A DNA stretch of 64,000 bases from Streptomyces sp. Ag109_O5-10 (GCF_900105755.1 NZ_FNTQ01000001.1:2418001-2482000), one strand, 5' to 3'; shown: positions 34,764-43,557, counted from the first letter of the stretch. Notes: generated by a model not told the origin, from the sequence alone. Numbers and translations are program-made.

Positions 34764-35213
34764 CCTGGCCTCGCCGGGCGCACTTGGGTTCATCGCGTCC
34801 GACCGCAACCACTTCGTCCTCGCCGGCAAGTTCAGCGTCGGCACGGAACAGCAGGCGGACGTCTCCAAGACGGGCAACAACCGCAAGAACATGATCCGTT
34901 CGGTGAGGTCTCCATGGCCTGGATCCGGGAGCGCGGCGCGCTCTCCGTCACACCGTTCGTTCCGCTCATAGGCCCCCGCACCACCCGTCACCTCGACGAC
35001 TACCTCGGCTCTCTCGAAGTGGCGCTCACCGACGAGCAGTACACCCGCCTGCCCGAAGTCAGTGCCGTCCCCCTCGGCGTCCCGCACGAGTTCAACGAGG
35101 GCAACCGCGCCCGGCTCCTCGGCGTCCCGCACGAGTCCAACGGGGGCAACCGCGCCCGACTCCTCGGCGGCGATTCGTACCTCGCCGTCCAGGGGCCGGC
35201 GCCCGTTGCCTGA
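34764..35213 (+). pseudogene. Decayed aldo/keto reductase
   Basis: Two pieces of an aldo/keto reductase remain. The first (34764-34905) reads FIASDRNHFVLAGKF...NNRKNMIRSV, which normally follows the catalytic Tyr/Asp segment. It is joined, in another frame, to the C-terminal VSMAWIRERG...PLIGPRT...LTDEQYTRL...VSAVPLGVPHEF. The N-terminus and about the middle half are missing. Near the end, a 45-bp in-frame duplication repeats GVPHE-NxGNRARLL. The gene cannot make a functional barrel. Confidence 0.75.
35073..35162. repeat. 45-bp tandem duplication in pseudogene
   Basis: Two adjacent 45-bp units, each starting CTCGGCGTCCCGCACGAGT, differ at a few positions. The divergence between copies implies that the duplication is not very recent. 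Confidence 0.85.
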
Positions 35214-35716
35214 GGCCGTCCCGGAACCCACCCGTGCCCGGTGGCGGTTGGCGCCCGTACAGGCGGCCTCCGGGCAGGCTCCAGGCTTTCGTCAACCCAG
35301 GTTCACCCGTAGGGATTGCCGCCGTGCCACGACCTGCCGTGGCCCGCGTGCCTGCCGTAGCGTTCTGGTACTGCGCCTGCCGGGGAAGCGCGGCAGGCCG
35401 TACCGGGGAGAGGACGGCGTCGGGGTGGTCGGAGATGAGCGGAGCGGCGCGCTCGTGCGGGGCCGGCCGACTGTGTCCTCCAGGCGGCTGCGAAAGCGGC
35501 GCCCCGGCATCCGGGCCTCCGCCCCGCCGTCAGGCACCCCTGAGGCGTGCTCGGTCCTGCGGTGTGGCGGGTCAGAGCGACAGGACGCGAACGAGCTGGT
35601 GCTGGCGGAAGGCGACCATCACCGTTCCTCTCGGCGCGGCCGGTCTCGCACCCGTTCCGGGCAGTGACAGGCTGCGCCTTCGCCCTGATAATTTCAGCAA
35701 CGCGGTTATCACCTTG

Positions 35717-35737
35717 GTGACGACGTCAAGTCGTCAC
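35717..35737. promoter_or_regulatory. Inverted repeat, possible operator
   Basis: GTGACGAC and GTCGTCAC flank GTCAA. It lies 39 bases before a GTG with an excellent ribosome site (AGGAGG). Confidence 0.35.
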
Positions 35738-35775
35738 GCGGGTAGGGTCGTTGGCAGCTCCCCAGGAGGTTGGGC

Positions 35776-35982
35776 GTGACTGATCCCCGTTCCAGCAGCA
35801 ACGCACCAGCGGCCGTTCGTGAGATGCGCGGACGTCGACTGCGGTGCGTGCGGCTCGCGTCGTCTGGCCTGGGACAGGGGATACGAAGCGCTTGTGCGGC
35901 GGAGCGGACTGCGGGCCGTCCACCGCGACGAGCCTGCTCGTCGGCGACCGTTGCGCCGTGGCCGCAAAGTGACGGGCGGTGA
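35776..35982 (+). pseudogene. Truncated small ORF, possible regulator remnant
   Basis: AGGAGG six bases before GTG opens a frame starting VTDPRSSSNAPAAVREMRGRR, which looks like the N-terminal tail of Streptomyces helix-turn-helix regulators. The remainder is Arg/Ser/Ala-rich without a recognisable fold. A frameshift or deletion soon after residue 21 is the simplest reading. Confidence 0.3.
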
Positions 35983-36052
35983 ACGGCAGGGAGTGCAGCG
36001 GGGCCCATTCCTGGCCTGCGGGCTGAAGACATACACGCACGAAGGGGAGAAC

Positions 36053-36868
36053 ATGACCACCAGCCAGGCCGGCCGAGAACTCGACACGAGCAAGGCGCAC
36101 TCGGCCCGGATGTACGACTACTTCCTGGGCGGGAAGGACCACTTCGAGATAGACAAGGAAGCGGCCCTGGTCGCCGCCACCGCCCACCCCGGCATCTACG
36201 TGACAGCCCGCGAGAACCGGGCGTTCATGCACCGTGCCACCCGCGTCCTGGCGCAGGAGCACGGCATCCGCCAGTGGCTCGACATCGGCACGGGCATCCC
36301 GACCGAACCGAACCTGCACCAGGTCGCCCAGTCCGTCGCGACCGACGCCCGCGTCGTGTACGCCGACAACGACCCCCTCGTCCTGAAGTACGCCGAACGC
36401 CTCATGCGCAGCACGAAGCAGGGACGTACGGCCTACGTCGAGGCCGACGTCCGAGACCCCGACGCGCTGATGGCCGCCGTACAGGACGCGGACGTCCTGG
36501 ACTTCGACCAGCCCATCGTGCTCTCCCTCAACGCGCTCATGCACTTCATCACCGACCCGCACGACCCGTACGCCATCATCCGCCGGCTGCTCGACCCGCT
36601 TCCGGCCGGCAGCGCCCTCGCGATGAACCACTGCACGCCTGACTTCGATCCCGATACCTGGAACAAGGTCGCGGAGGTCTACACCAAGTCCGGGGCACCC
36701 GTGCAATTCCGTTCCCACAGCGACGTACGCCGTTTCTTCGACGGACTCGACCTGATCGAGCCCGGCATCGTGTGCTGCCACCGCTGGCGGCCCGCCAAAC
36801 CGGCCGACGGTACGGAGCCCACGGACGCCCAGATCAGTCTGCTGGCGGGCGTAGGCATCAAGCGCTAG
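36053..36868 (+). CDS. SAM-dependent methyltransferase, SAV2177/DUF574 family
   Basis: A 271-residue putative methyltransferase abundant in Streptomyces. The N-terminus is typical: TSKAHSARMYDYFLGGKDHFEID. The SAM-binding loop is WLDIGTGIPT, followed by VVYADNDPLVL and YVEADVRDPD. C-terminal FRSHSDVRRFFDGLDLIEPG is also conserved. Substrates are unknown. The ATG at 36053 has GAAGGGGAG. It is isolated between decayed sequences. Confidence 0.9.
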   Translation: MTTSQAGRELDTSKAHSARMYDYFLGGKDHFEIDKEAALVAATAHPGIYVTARENRAFMHRATRVLAQEHGIRQWLDIGTGIPTEPNLHQVAQSVATDARVVYADNDPLVLKYAERLMRSTKQGRTAYVEADVRDPDALMAAVQDADVLDFDQPIVLSLNALMHFITDPHDPYAIIRRLLDPLPAGSALAMNHCTPDFDPDTWNKVAEVYTKSGAPVQFRSHSDVRRFFDGLDLIEPGIVCCHRWRPAKPADGTEPTDAQISLLAGVGIKR

Positions 36869-37456
36869 TGCTGGATTCCTCAAACGGGGTAGCCGTACTG
36901 GCGGCGTAGGACGCGGTTTGGCGGTGTGGGTCTTCCCCGTACCCGGGGCCGGGCCCACGCGTCGAGCTGGGCTGTTGCCAAACGAGTGAGGCGGGTGGCC
37001 CGGTCGATCTCGGACGGTTCGGCGGAGGATCGGCCCGCGACGGCGGCCGCAGGCCAGGCGGCCGCCCACCGGCCTTCGACGCCGAGTCATATCGGCAACG
37101 CAACGCGGTCGAGCGATGCATCGACCAGCTGAAGCAGTGGCGCGGCCCGGCCATGCGAACGGACAGACCCGCCGTCGACTACCTGTTCCCAGCCGGGGGT
37201 GTTCCACCCGGCGCTGTGAGGCGGCGCAGCGCCCAGCCCATGCCGTTGACCACGGCAAGCCCGGCGTCCGGATGGGCGGCCTGGGCCTGTTCCCGCTGCT
37301 GGTCCACGCGGTGAGCAGGCCGAGGATCCCGGCGGCGCACGTGCGCTCGGCCGGGCAGCCGGTCTCCTCCACCTCAGCCAGACACCGGACCGGGAAGCCG
37401 GCGAAGCCCGCGTGACGCTCGCTCCCCCAAGGTCGTCTGCCCCCCGCCCGGCGCGC
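36869..37456. other. Spacer with transposase remnant
   Basis: Apart from the IS5-like remnant (37030-37185) no gene is visible. No intact terminal inverted repeats or target duplication were found around it. Confidence 0.6.
37030..37185 (+). pseudogene. IS5-family transposase remnant
   Basis: The frame reads SARDGGRRPGGRPPAFDAES then YRQRNAVERCIDQLKQWRGPAM. GGRPPAFD followed by Y-x-x-RN-x-VER-x-x-x-LKQWRG is the C-terminal signature (with the catalytic Glu in VER) of IS5/IS4811-like DDE transposases common in Streptomyces. The upstream three-quarters of the gene are absent and the frame runs on into unrelated sequence to 37314. Confidence 0.65.
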
Positions 37457-38494
37457 TCACTGGTTGCTGAAGGCCGAGTCGAAGGACGCCTTGGGCAGCG
37501 GCCACAGGGCGGAGCGGATCCGGCCGACGGCCTCGGCCGCGCCGTGCAGTCGGTCCATGCCCGCGTCCTCCCACTCCACCGAGACGGGGCCCTCGTAGCC
37601 GATGGCGGCCAGGGCACGGAAGGCGTCCTCCCAGGGCATGTCCCCGTGGCCGACGGAGACGAAGTCCCAGCGCCGGCGCGGGTCGCCCCAGGGCAGGTGG
37701 GAGCCGAGGATCCCGGCACGTCCCGACGGCGGCCGCAGGCGGGTGTCCTTGCAGTCGACGTGGTAGATGCGGTCGGCGAAGTCCGTGATGAAGCCGACGG
37801 GGTCGACCCCCTGCCAGATCATGTGCGAGGGGTCCCAGTTGAAGCCGAAAGCGGGGCGGCGGCCGATCGCTTCGAGGGTGCGCTCGCTGGTCCAGTAGTC
37901 GTAGGCGATCTCGGACGGGTGGACCTCGTGGGCGAAGCGCACGCCCTCGGCGTCGAAGACGTCGAGGATCGGGTTCCAGCGGCGCGCGAAGTCCTCGTAC
38001 CCCTCGTCGATCACCGCCTGGGAGACCGGTGGGAACATCGCGACGTACTTCCAGATCTTCGATCCGGTGAACCCGACGACGGTGTCGGCGCCGAGCCTGC
38101 GGGCGACGCGGGCGGCGCGCTTCATGTCCTCGGCCGCGCGCTGCCGGACGCCCTCCGGGTCGCCGTCGCCCCAGATCTCCGGGCGCAGGATGGCCTGGTG
38201 GCGGAAGTCGATCGGGTCGTCACAGACGGCCTGGCCGCCGAGGTGGTGGGAGATCGCCCAGACCTTCAGCCCGTGGCGCTCGAGGATCGCCTGCCGGTGG
38301 GGCAGGTAGTCGGGATCGGCCTCGGCACGGGCCAGGTCCAGGTGGTCGCCGGAGGCCGCGATCTCCAGTCCGTCGTAGCCCCACTCGCTCGCCAGCCGCG
38401 CCACCTCCTCGAACGGCAGATCCGCCCACTGACCGGTGAAGAGGGTGACCGGCTGCCGGGCCGGTTCCCGGCTCTGTGCCTGGCTCTGGTTCAT
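37457..38494 (-). CDS. Sugar phosphate isomerase/epimerase (AP2EC family)
   Basis: A 345-residue TIM-barrel protein of the xylose isomerase-like/AP endonuclease 2 family. Metal-ligand positions are visible: EIAASGDHLD, HEVHPSEIAYD, NWDPSHM, HVDCKD, GHGDMPW and VEWED near the end. It probably isomerises or epimerises a sugar or inositol derivative. The ATG at 38494 has AAGGAGG. It is divergent from a Gfo/Idh/MocA dehydrogenase and near a ROK regulator, forming a sugar-catabolic cluster. Confidence 0.92.
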   Translation of the reverse strand: MNQSQAQSREPARQPVTLFTGQWADLPFEEVARLASEWGYDGLEIAASGDHLDLARAEADPDYLPHRQAILERHGLKVWAISHHLGGQAVCDDPIDFRHQAILRPEIWGDGDPEGVRQRAAEDMKRAARVARRLGADTVVGFTGSKIWKYVAMFPPVSQAVIDEGYEDFARRWNPILDVFDAEGVRFAHEVHPSEIAYDYWTSERTLEAIGRRPAFGFNWDPSHMIWQGVDPVGFITDFADRIYHVDCKDTRLRPPSGRAGILGSHLPWGDPRRRWDFVSVGHGDMPWEDAFRALAAIGYEGPVSVEWEDAGMDRLHGAAEAVGRIRSALWPLPKASFDSAFSNQ

Positions 38495-38591
38495 GTGCGG
38501 CCTCCTTGGCGTTCCCGCCACTTTAGCTTACGGTGAGCAAAAGTCGACCTTGCGGGAATCGTTGCTCTCCGTTTTTTCGATCTGTTCACGC

Positions 38592-38634
38592 GTTAGCTCC
38601 GTTAGCTCCGTTAGCTCCGTAGCTCCGTTAGCTC
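38592..38634. repeat. 9-bp tandem repeat array in divergent promoter
   Basis: Five tandem units of GTTAGCTCC (38592-38634), the fourth lacking one T and the fifth ending early. The array lies 25 bases before the dehydrogenase start, where a promoter or ribosome-binding leader would be. Confidence 0.9.
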
Positions 38635-38658
38635 TTGAGAGAGAAAGAGGTGCGTGTC

Positions 38659-39750
38659 ATGCGCGTCGGTGTCATCGGTACCGGCTTCATGGGGGCCGTG
38701 CACACCCGGTCCGCGCTCGTGGCCGGCGGCGACGTGGTGGGCGTGGTCGGGTCGACGCCCGAGAAAGGTCGGCGCGCTGCCGCGCAGCTCCGGGCCGGGC
38801 AGGGTTTCGACTCGGTCGAGGACCTGCTGCGGCACGGAGTCGACGTACTGCACGTGTGCACGCCCAACGCCACGCACGCCGAGTTCTGCCGTGCGGCCCT
38901 CACGGCCGGGGTGCCGGTCGTCTGCGAGAAGCCGCTGGCCACCGACGCCGCGACCGCACGCGAGCTGACCGAACTGGCGGCGGAGCGGGGGCTGGTCACC
39001 GCCGTGCCCTTCGTCTACCGCTACTACGCGTCCGTACGGGAGGCGCGCGAGCGGATCCGGCGGCCCGGGCACCGGCCGCCGTGGCTCATCCACGGCAGCT
39101 ATCTGCAGGACTGGCTCGCCGACACCGAGGCCACCAACTGGCGGGTCGACCCGGCGGCCGGCGGTGCCACGCGCGCGTTCGGGGATATCGGGGTCCACTG
39201 GTGCGACCTCGCCGAGTTCGTGACCGGGCAGCGGATCACCCGGGTGAACGCGTCCTTCGCCCGCGCGGTCCCGGCGCGACCGGGGCCCGACGGCACCCCG
39301 CGCCCGGTGGAGACCGAGGACGGCGCGGTCGTCCTCCTCGAAACCGACGCGGGGGCGATCGGATCGGTGGTGGTCAGCCAGGTCTCCGCCGGGTACAAGA
39401 ACGCGCTGTCGTTCTCCTTCGACGGGCCGGAGGCCAGCTACGCGTTCCGCCAGGAGACCCCCGAGTCGCTGTGGGTCGGCGGCCGGACCGCCAACGAGGT
39501 GCTGTTGCGCGACCCCAACCGGCCCGGCGCCCCCACGGGGCGGGCGGCCGGTCTGCCGGCCGGGCATCCGCAGGGCTACTACGAGGCCTTCGCCGACTTC
39601 GTGGCCGACGCCTACGCGGCGATCCGCGGCGAACAGGTCACCGGCATGCCGTCCTTCGCCGACGGACTGCGCGCGGCGGAGCTCGCGGCGGCGGTCGTCG
39701 GCTCGGCGCGCGGCGGCGGCTGGGTCGACGTACCGGCCGCGGGCAGGTAA
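38659..39750 (+). CDS. Gfo/Idh/MocA family oxidoreductase
   Basis: A 363-residue NAD(P)-dependent dehydrogenase. The Rossmann motif is VGVIGTGFMGAVH; the cofactor/catalytic Lys lies in VCEKPLA; the active-site segment is GDIGVHWCDLAEF with the conserved Asp and His. It should oxidise a sugar or inositol, probably with the divergent isomerase as the next step. The ATG at 38659 has AGAGG. It is immediately followed, convergently, by the ROK gene (4 bases between stops). Confidence 0.92.
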   Translation: MRVGVIGTGFMGAVHTRSALVAGGDVVGVVGSTPEKGRRAAAQLRAGQGFDSVEDLLRHGVDVLHVCTPNATHAEFCRAALTAGVPVVCEKPLATDAATARELTELAAERGLVTAVPFVYRYYASVREARERIRRPGHRPPWLIHGSYLQDWLADTEATNWRVDPAAGGATRAFGDIGVHWCDLAEFVTGQRITRVNASFARAVPARPGPDGTPRPVETEDGAVVLLETDAGAIGSVVVSQVSAGYKNALSFSFDGPEASYAFRQETPESLWVGGRTANEVLLRDPNRPGAPTGRAAGLPAGHPQGYYEAFADFVADAYAAIRGEQVTGMPSFADGLRAAELAAAVVGSARGGGWVDVPAAGR

Positions 39751-39754
39751 GTCG

Positions 39755-41062
39755 CTACCGCGCCCCCGCCAGCGGCACCTCGAGGGGAAGCGGCCCGGTG
39801 AGGTCGCCGGTGCGGGCGCGGATCCCGCGCGGGCTGCCGTCCCGGAGCCACCGGTCGAGCAGGTCCGGGTGCAGCAGCTCGTCGATGGCCAGGGTCGCCG
39901 CTCCAACGACCCCCTCGGCGCGGCCGAGGTCGACCCGGGCGATCACGAGTTCGTCGGTGGCCAGCGGCAGGGAACGCCTGGCCACGACCTCGGCGACGGG
40001 GTCGCGGAACACGTCGCCGGCCTGGGCCAGCACTCCGGCGAGGTAGACCGTCGAGGGGTTGAAGACGCTGACGAGCGTCGCCAGTTGCCCGCCGACCAGC
40101 TCGCCCGCCCTGGTGACGAGCTCGATGCTGACCCGGTCGCCGGACCGGCAGCCGTCGAGCACGTCGGTGACGGACAGCGGCGCGTCCCGGCGCTCCAGCC
40201 GCTCCAGGCGCTCCAGCCGCTCGGCCAGGAAGGGGCTGCGTCCCTCCAGGGCCGCGGCGCGGGCGTCACGGCTGAGGGCCCAGCCGCCCGCGAACGCTTC
40301 GAGGCACCCGAACTTGCCGCACCGGCACCGGTGCCGGGACTCCTCGGCGACGATGGTGTGCCCGAGGTCGCCGGCCGCGCCGCGCGCTCCCCGGTGCAGC
40401 CGGCCCCTGGACATCAGGCCCAGGCCGATGCCGGTGCTCGCCTTGACGAGCAGGATGTTGTCACCGGCGGTCGCCCGGGTCCGGCTCCAGGCGCCCAGCG
40501 CCATCAGGTTGGCGTCGTTGTCGACCCAGGCCGGTACGTCGTAGTGCGCCTCGAGCCGGTCCCGGAGCGGAAAGCCGTGCCAGCCGGCCATGATGGGCGG
40601 CCGCACCGGCATCCCGCGCGCGAAGTCGACCGGACCCGGAACGCCCACGCACACCCCCCACAGGCGCTCCCCCAGTTCGGGGCTGAGCAGCCGCTCCGCC
40701 GTCCCGACGAGCGTGGCCAGGGAGGCCTCGGGGCCCGACTCGATGTCCCACGGCACCCGCCGGTCGGCGAGCAGGGTCCCGTCGAGGTCGGTCACCGCGG
40801 CGTGCAGATGGGTGGCGCCGAACACCGCACCGAGGACGGCACCGCGGCCGGACGCGATCCGCAGGATGCGGGAGGGCCGTCCGCCGGTGGAGGGGGCCGG
40901 CTCGCCCTCGGCCACCAGGCCGACCCGGAGCGCGTGGTCCACCCGCTGCGTGATGATCGTCCGGCCCAGCCCGGTCTGCCGGCCGAGGTCCGGCCTGGTC
41001 ACGGCCGCTCCGCTCCTGATCAGACCCAGGACCAGGGAGAGGGTACGGGTGTGGTCGGTCAT
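39755..41062 (-). CDS. ROK family transcriptional regulator
   Basis: A 435-residue NagC/XylR-type ROK repressor. The N-terminal winged helix (about 1-75) contains VTRPDLGRQTGLGRTIITQRV. The ROK kinase-like domain has the ATP-site KASTGIGLG, DNDAN, and the zinc motif CRCGKFGCLEAF. A Leu/Glu/Arg triplet repeat (LERLERLERR) lies after it. It probably represses the adjacent isomerase/dehydrogenase genes in response to a sugar. ATG at 41062. Confidence 0.9.
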   Translation of the reverse strand: MTDHTRTLSLVLGLIRSGAAVTRPDLGRQTGLGRTIITQRVDHALRVGLVAEGEPAPSTGGRPSRILRIASGRGAVLGAVFGATHLHAAVTDLDGTLLADRRVPWDIESGPEASLATLVGTAERLLSPELGERLWGVCVGVPGPVDFARGMPVRPPIMAGWHGFPLRDRLEAHYDVPAWVDNDANLMALGAWSRTRATAGDNILLVKASTGIGLGLMSRGRLHRGARGAAGDLGHTIVAEESRHRCRCGKFGCLEAFAGGWALSRDARAAALEGRSPFLAERLERLERLERRDAPLSVTDVLDGCRSGDRVSIELVTRAGELVGGQLATLVSVFNPSTVYLAGVLAQAGDVFRDPVAEVVARRSLPLATDELVIARVDLGRAEGVVGAATLAIDELLHPDLLDRWLRDGSPRGIRARTGDLTGPLPLEVPLAGAR

Positions 41063-41285
41063 GCAGTGAGCTTATGGTCCCGGCGACCGCCGCCGTCACC
41101 GGCGGCGGCGCGCAGGCTCCGCGACCGGACCGATCGTCGAACAGGACGTCGTCCGCGTCACCCATGCCGACACCGCCGCCGGCCTCCGGCACCGGTGCGC
41201 CCCTGGGCCCCCGTCAACCCTGGCCACTCGATCCCCGTCAACATTGATCGAGTCAACCCGTGGCGAAGCGGCTACGGTGACGCCC

Positions 41286-42542
41286 ATGCACGATCAACAC
41301 CCCGTTCCCGGCAGTCCCGCGCGGCGGCTGAGCACCAGGGAGACCGCCGAACTGCTCGGCGTGAAGCCCGAGACCGTGTACGCCTACGTGAGCCGGGGTC
41401 AGCTCAGCAGCAGACGCGAGCCCGGGGGCCGTGCCAGCACCTTCGACGCCGGGGAGGTGGCGGCGCTCGCCCGGCGCAACAGGCGGGAGGCCGCCGGGAG
41501 TCCGGGCTCCGGCGGCGATCTGTCGGTGCGCACCCGGATCACGCTGATCGACCAGGACCGGTACTTCTTCCGGGGTGTCGACGCCACCGAGCTCGCCGCG
41601 CACCACTCCTACGAGGAGGTGGCCGAGTGGCTGTGGACGGGCCGCATGATCCGGGGCACGGTCCTCACCGCCCCGGAGGCCACCGTCGCGGTCGCCCGCC
41701 GGGCCGTCGACGCGCTGCCCGAGCACACCTCGCCCACCGACCGGCTGCGGGTGGCCACGATCGCCGCGGCCGCCGAGGACCCGCTGCGCTTCGACCTGTC
41801 CGAGGAGTCCGTTCTCGGCACCGCGCGCGTCCTGATCCCCACGCTCGTCGCCGCCCTCCCGGTGCGGCGCCGGCCGCGGCACGACGACGGCCCACTGGCC
41901 CACCGCCTGTGGCGCCGTCTGTCCGGCATCGAACCCGGCGACGCCGAGCTGCGCGTGCTGGACACCGCGCTCGCGCTGCTCGTCGACCACGACCTGGCCG
42001 CCTCCACCCTCGCGGTCCGGGTCGCCGCCTCCGCCCGCGCGCACGCGTACGCGGCCGTGTCGGCAGGGCTCGGCGTGCTCGAGGGCCCCTTGCACGGCGC
42101 CTCCAGCGGCCTCGCCCACCGGATGCTGCTCGACGTCCTCGACCAGGGCACCGCGGTCACGGTGATCGCGGACGAACTCCGCGCGGGCCGCCGCATCCCC
42201 GGCCTCGGCCACCGCCTCTACCAGGGCGAGGACCCACGCGCGCGTGCGCTGTTCGCAGTCCTTGAGGACGTCCCCCGCGCGGAGCCCGCCCTGCTCGCGG
42301 CCCGGGACATCGTCGCGACGACCGCCCGGCACGCCCCGCTGCACGCCAACGTCGACCTGGCGCTCGCCGTGCTCACGGCCTCCTGCGGGATGCCGGCCAC
42401 GGCGGGCGAGACGATCTTCGCCGTCGCCCGGACGGCGGGCTGGATCGCCCACGCCCTGGAGGAGTACGGGGAACGCCCGCTGCGCATGCGCCCCAGCGGC
42501 CACTACGTCGGCCCGAAACCGCCACAGCCCCTGCCGGAATAG
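41286..42542 (+). CDS. Citrate synthase with N-terminal HTH domain
   Basis: A 418-residue protein. Residues about 12-68 form a MerR/excisionase-type helix-turn-helix (STRETAELLGVKPETVYAYVSRGQL). The rest is a citrate synthase fold with the full catalytic triad in context: PLHGASSG (His), GLGHRLYQGEDPRA (His) and NVDLALAVL (Asp). It may make citrate or 2-methylcitrate, or be a citrate-synthase-like regulator that binds DNA. The ATG at 41286 is chosen because the HTH begins right after it; no ribosome site is clear. Confidence 0.88.
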   Translation: MHDQHPVPGSPARRLSTRETAELLGVKPETVYAYVSRGQLSSRREPGGRASTFDAGEVAALARRNRREAAGSPGSGGDLSVRTRITLIDQDRYFFRGVDATELAAHHSYEEVAEWLWTGRMIRGTVLTAPEATVAVARRAVDALPEHTSPTDRLRVATIAAAAEDPLRFDLSEESVLGTARVLIPTLVAALPVRRRPRHDDGPLAHRLWRRLSGIEPGDAELRVLDTALALLVDHDLAASTLAVRVAASARAHAYAAVSAGLGVLEGPLHGASSGLAHRMLLDVLDQGTAVTVIADELRAGRRIPGLGHRLYQGEDPRARALFAVLEDVPRAEPALLAARDIVATTARHAPLHANVDLALAVLTASCGMPATAGETIFAVARTAGWIAHALEEYGERPLRMRPSGHYVGPKPPQPLPE

Positions 42543-42593
42543 CCTCACCGGAGGAATGCGGGGGCGAGGCCGGAAGTCACATCCGGGGTGAAG

Positions 42594-42612
42594 TCAGGTT
42601 AGGCTCACCTCT
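42594..42612 (+). promoter_or_regulatory. Iron box (DmdR/IdeR site)
   Basis: TCAGGTTAGGCTCACCTCT matches 16 of 19 positions of the iron-box consensus TTAGGTTAGGCTCACCTAA. The embedded TAGGCT is a usual -10 element, so bound Fe-DmdR would block RNA polymerase. It ends one base before the GTG of the next gene. Confidence 0.85.
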
Positions 42613-43557
42613 GTGAGTAGGTGCGCAACCGTCTCCCGGATGCTCGACGAGCCCGTTTCGGGCACCGCGGCCACCGCGACGACGTGGCTGCTGCTGGAAC
42701 AACCCGGGCCGTGGGGTCCCAAGGCGCTCACTTCGAGCCACCTGGACCCCGCACTGGGCCGCGCCCTGGAGGCGGCCGCCGAAGGAACCGGCGTACGGGT
42801 CGCGCTCATCCGCCGTCCCGGTCGCCACGCCGACCTGGGCGTCCCCGCCGTACGCCAGGTGTACGTCGCCCACACGGTCCCCGGCAACGTCTGGCTGCAC
42901 AGCGCCACCACCCGCGATCCGGCCCGCCTGCTCGACCTCGACCTCGCCGCGCTCGGCGCGGGCGACCACCGTTCGTTCGGCGCGGCCCTCGGCGGCCGGC
43001 CCCACCCGGGCAGCCCGCTCGCGCTCGTCTGCACCAACGGCAGGCGCGACCGCTGCTGCGCCCTGCTGGGGCGCCCGCTCGCCGCCGAGCTGGCCGCGTC
43101 CGGGGTGGAGGGCATCTGGGAGGTCACCCATCTGGGTGGTCATCGCTTCTCCCCGACGGTGCTCGTCCTGCCGTACGGCTACGCCTACGGCCGTGCCGAG
43201 GCCCATGCCGTCAAGGAGGTCCTGCACGGCATCCACGAGGGCCGTGTGGTGCTGGACGGGTGCCGGGGCTGCTCCGCCTGGGAACGGCCCGGCCAGGCGG
43301 CCGAACTGGCCGTGCGCGAGACGGTGGGCGAGTACACGGCCGGCGCGCTGAGCGTCGTGGGGACCGAGGGTACGGCCTCACGCTGGGAGGTCACGGTCGC
43401 CCACACCGACGGGCGCCGCTGGCGGGTGGGCGTGGCCCAGAGTGCCTCGCTGCCGCCGCGCCCGGAGAGCTGCGGGGTGTCGGTGCTGGGGTCGCCGGCC
43501 CGGATGGACGTGGTGTCGGTGCGGGAGCTGCGGACGGCCACGGCACCGGCGCGCTGA
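42613..43557 (+). CDS. Sucrase/ferredoxin-like family protein
   Basis: A 314-residue thioredoxin-like ferredoxin of the sucrase/ferredoxin-like family (PF06999). The N-terminus SRCATVSRMLDEPVSGTAATA is conserved. Further motifs are CTNGRRDRCC, VTHLGGHRFSPT and CRGCSAW, which supply Cys/His ligands for a 2Fe-2S cluster. These proteins often accompany siderophore utilisation. The GTG at 42613 directly abuts the iron box whose -10 lies 12 bases upstream, so the mRNA is probably leaderless. It should be induced by iron starvation. Confidence 0.88.
   Translation: MSRCATVSRMLDEPVSGTAATATTWLLLEQPGPWGPKALTSSHLDPALGRALEAAAEGTGVRVALIRRPGRHADLGVPAVRQVYVAHTVPGNVWLHSATTRDPARLLDLDLAALGAGDHRSFGAALGGRPHPGSPLALVCTNGRRDRCCALLGRPLAAELAASGVEGIWEVTHLGGHRFSPTVLVLPYGYAYGRAEAHAVKEVLHGIHEGRVVLDGCRGCSAWERPGQAAELAVRETVGEYTAGALSVVGTEGTASRWEVTVAHTDGRRWRVGVAQSASLPPRPESCGVSVLGSPARMDVVSVRELRTATAPAR

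Larger units (their letters stand above)
35214..36052. other. Gene-poor spacer before methyltransferase
   Basis: Contains an inverted repeat (35717-35737) and a short, probably broken regulator start (35776-35982). No other feature can be supported; longer frames here have random-looking Arg/Pro-rich products. Confidence 0.55.

Noticed and set aside
38592..38634. Possible CRISPR-like array
   Set aside because: The 9-bp units are contiguous with no spacers, and no cas gene is present anywhere in the window.
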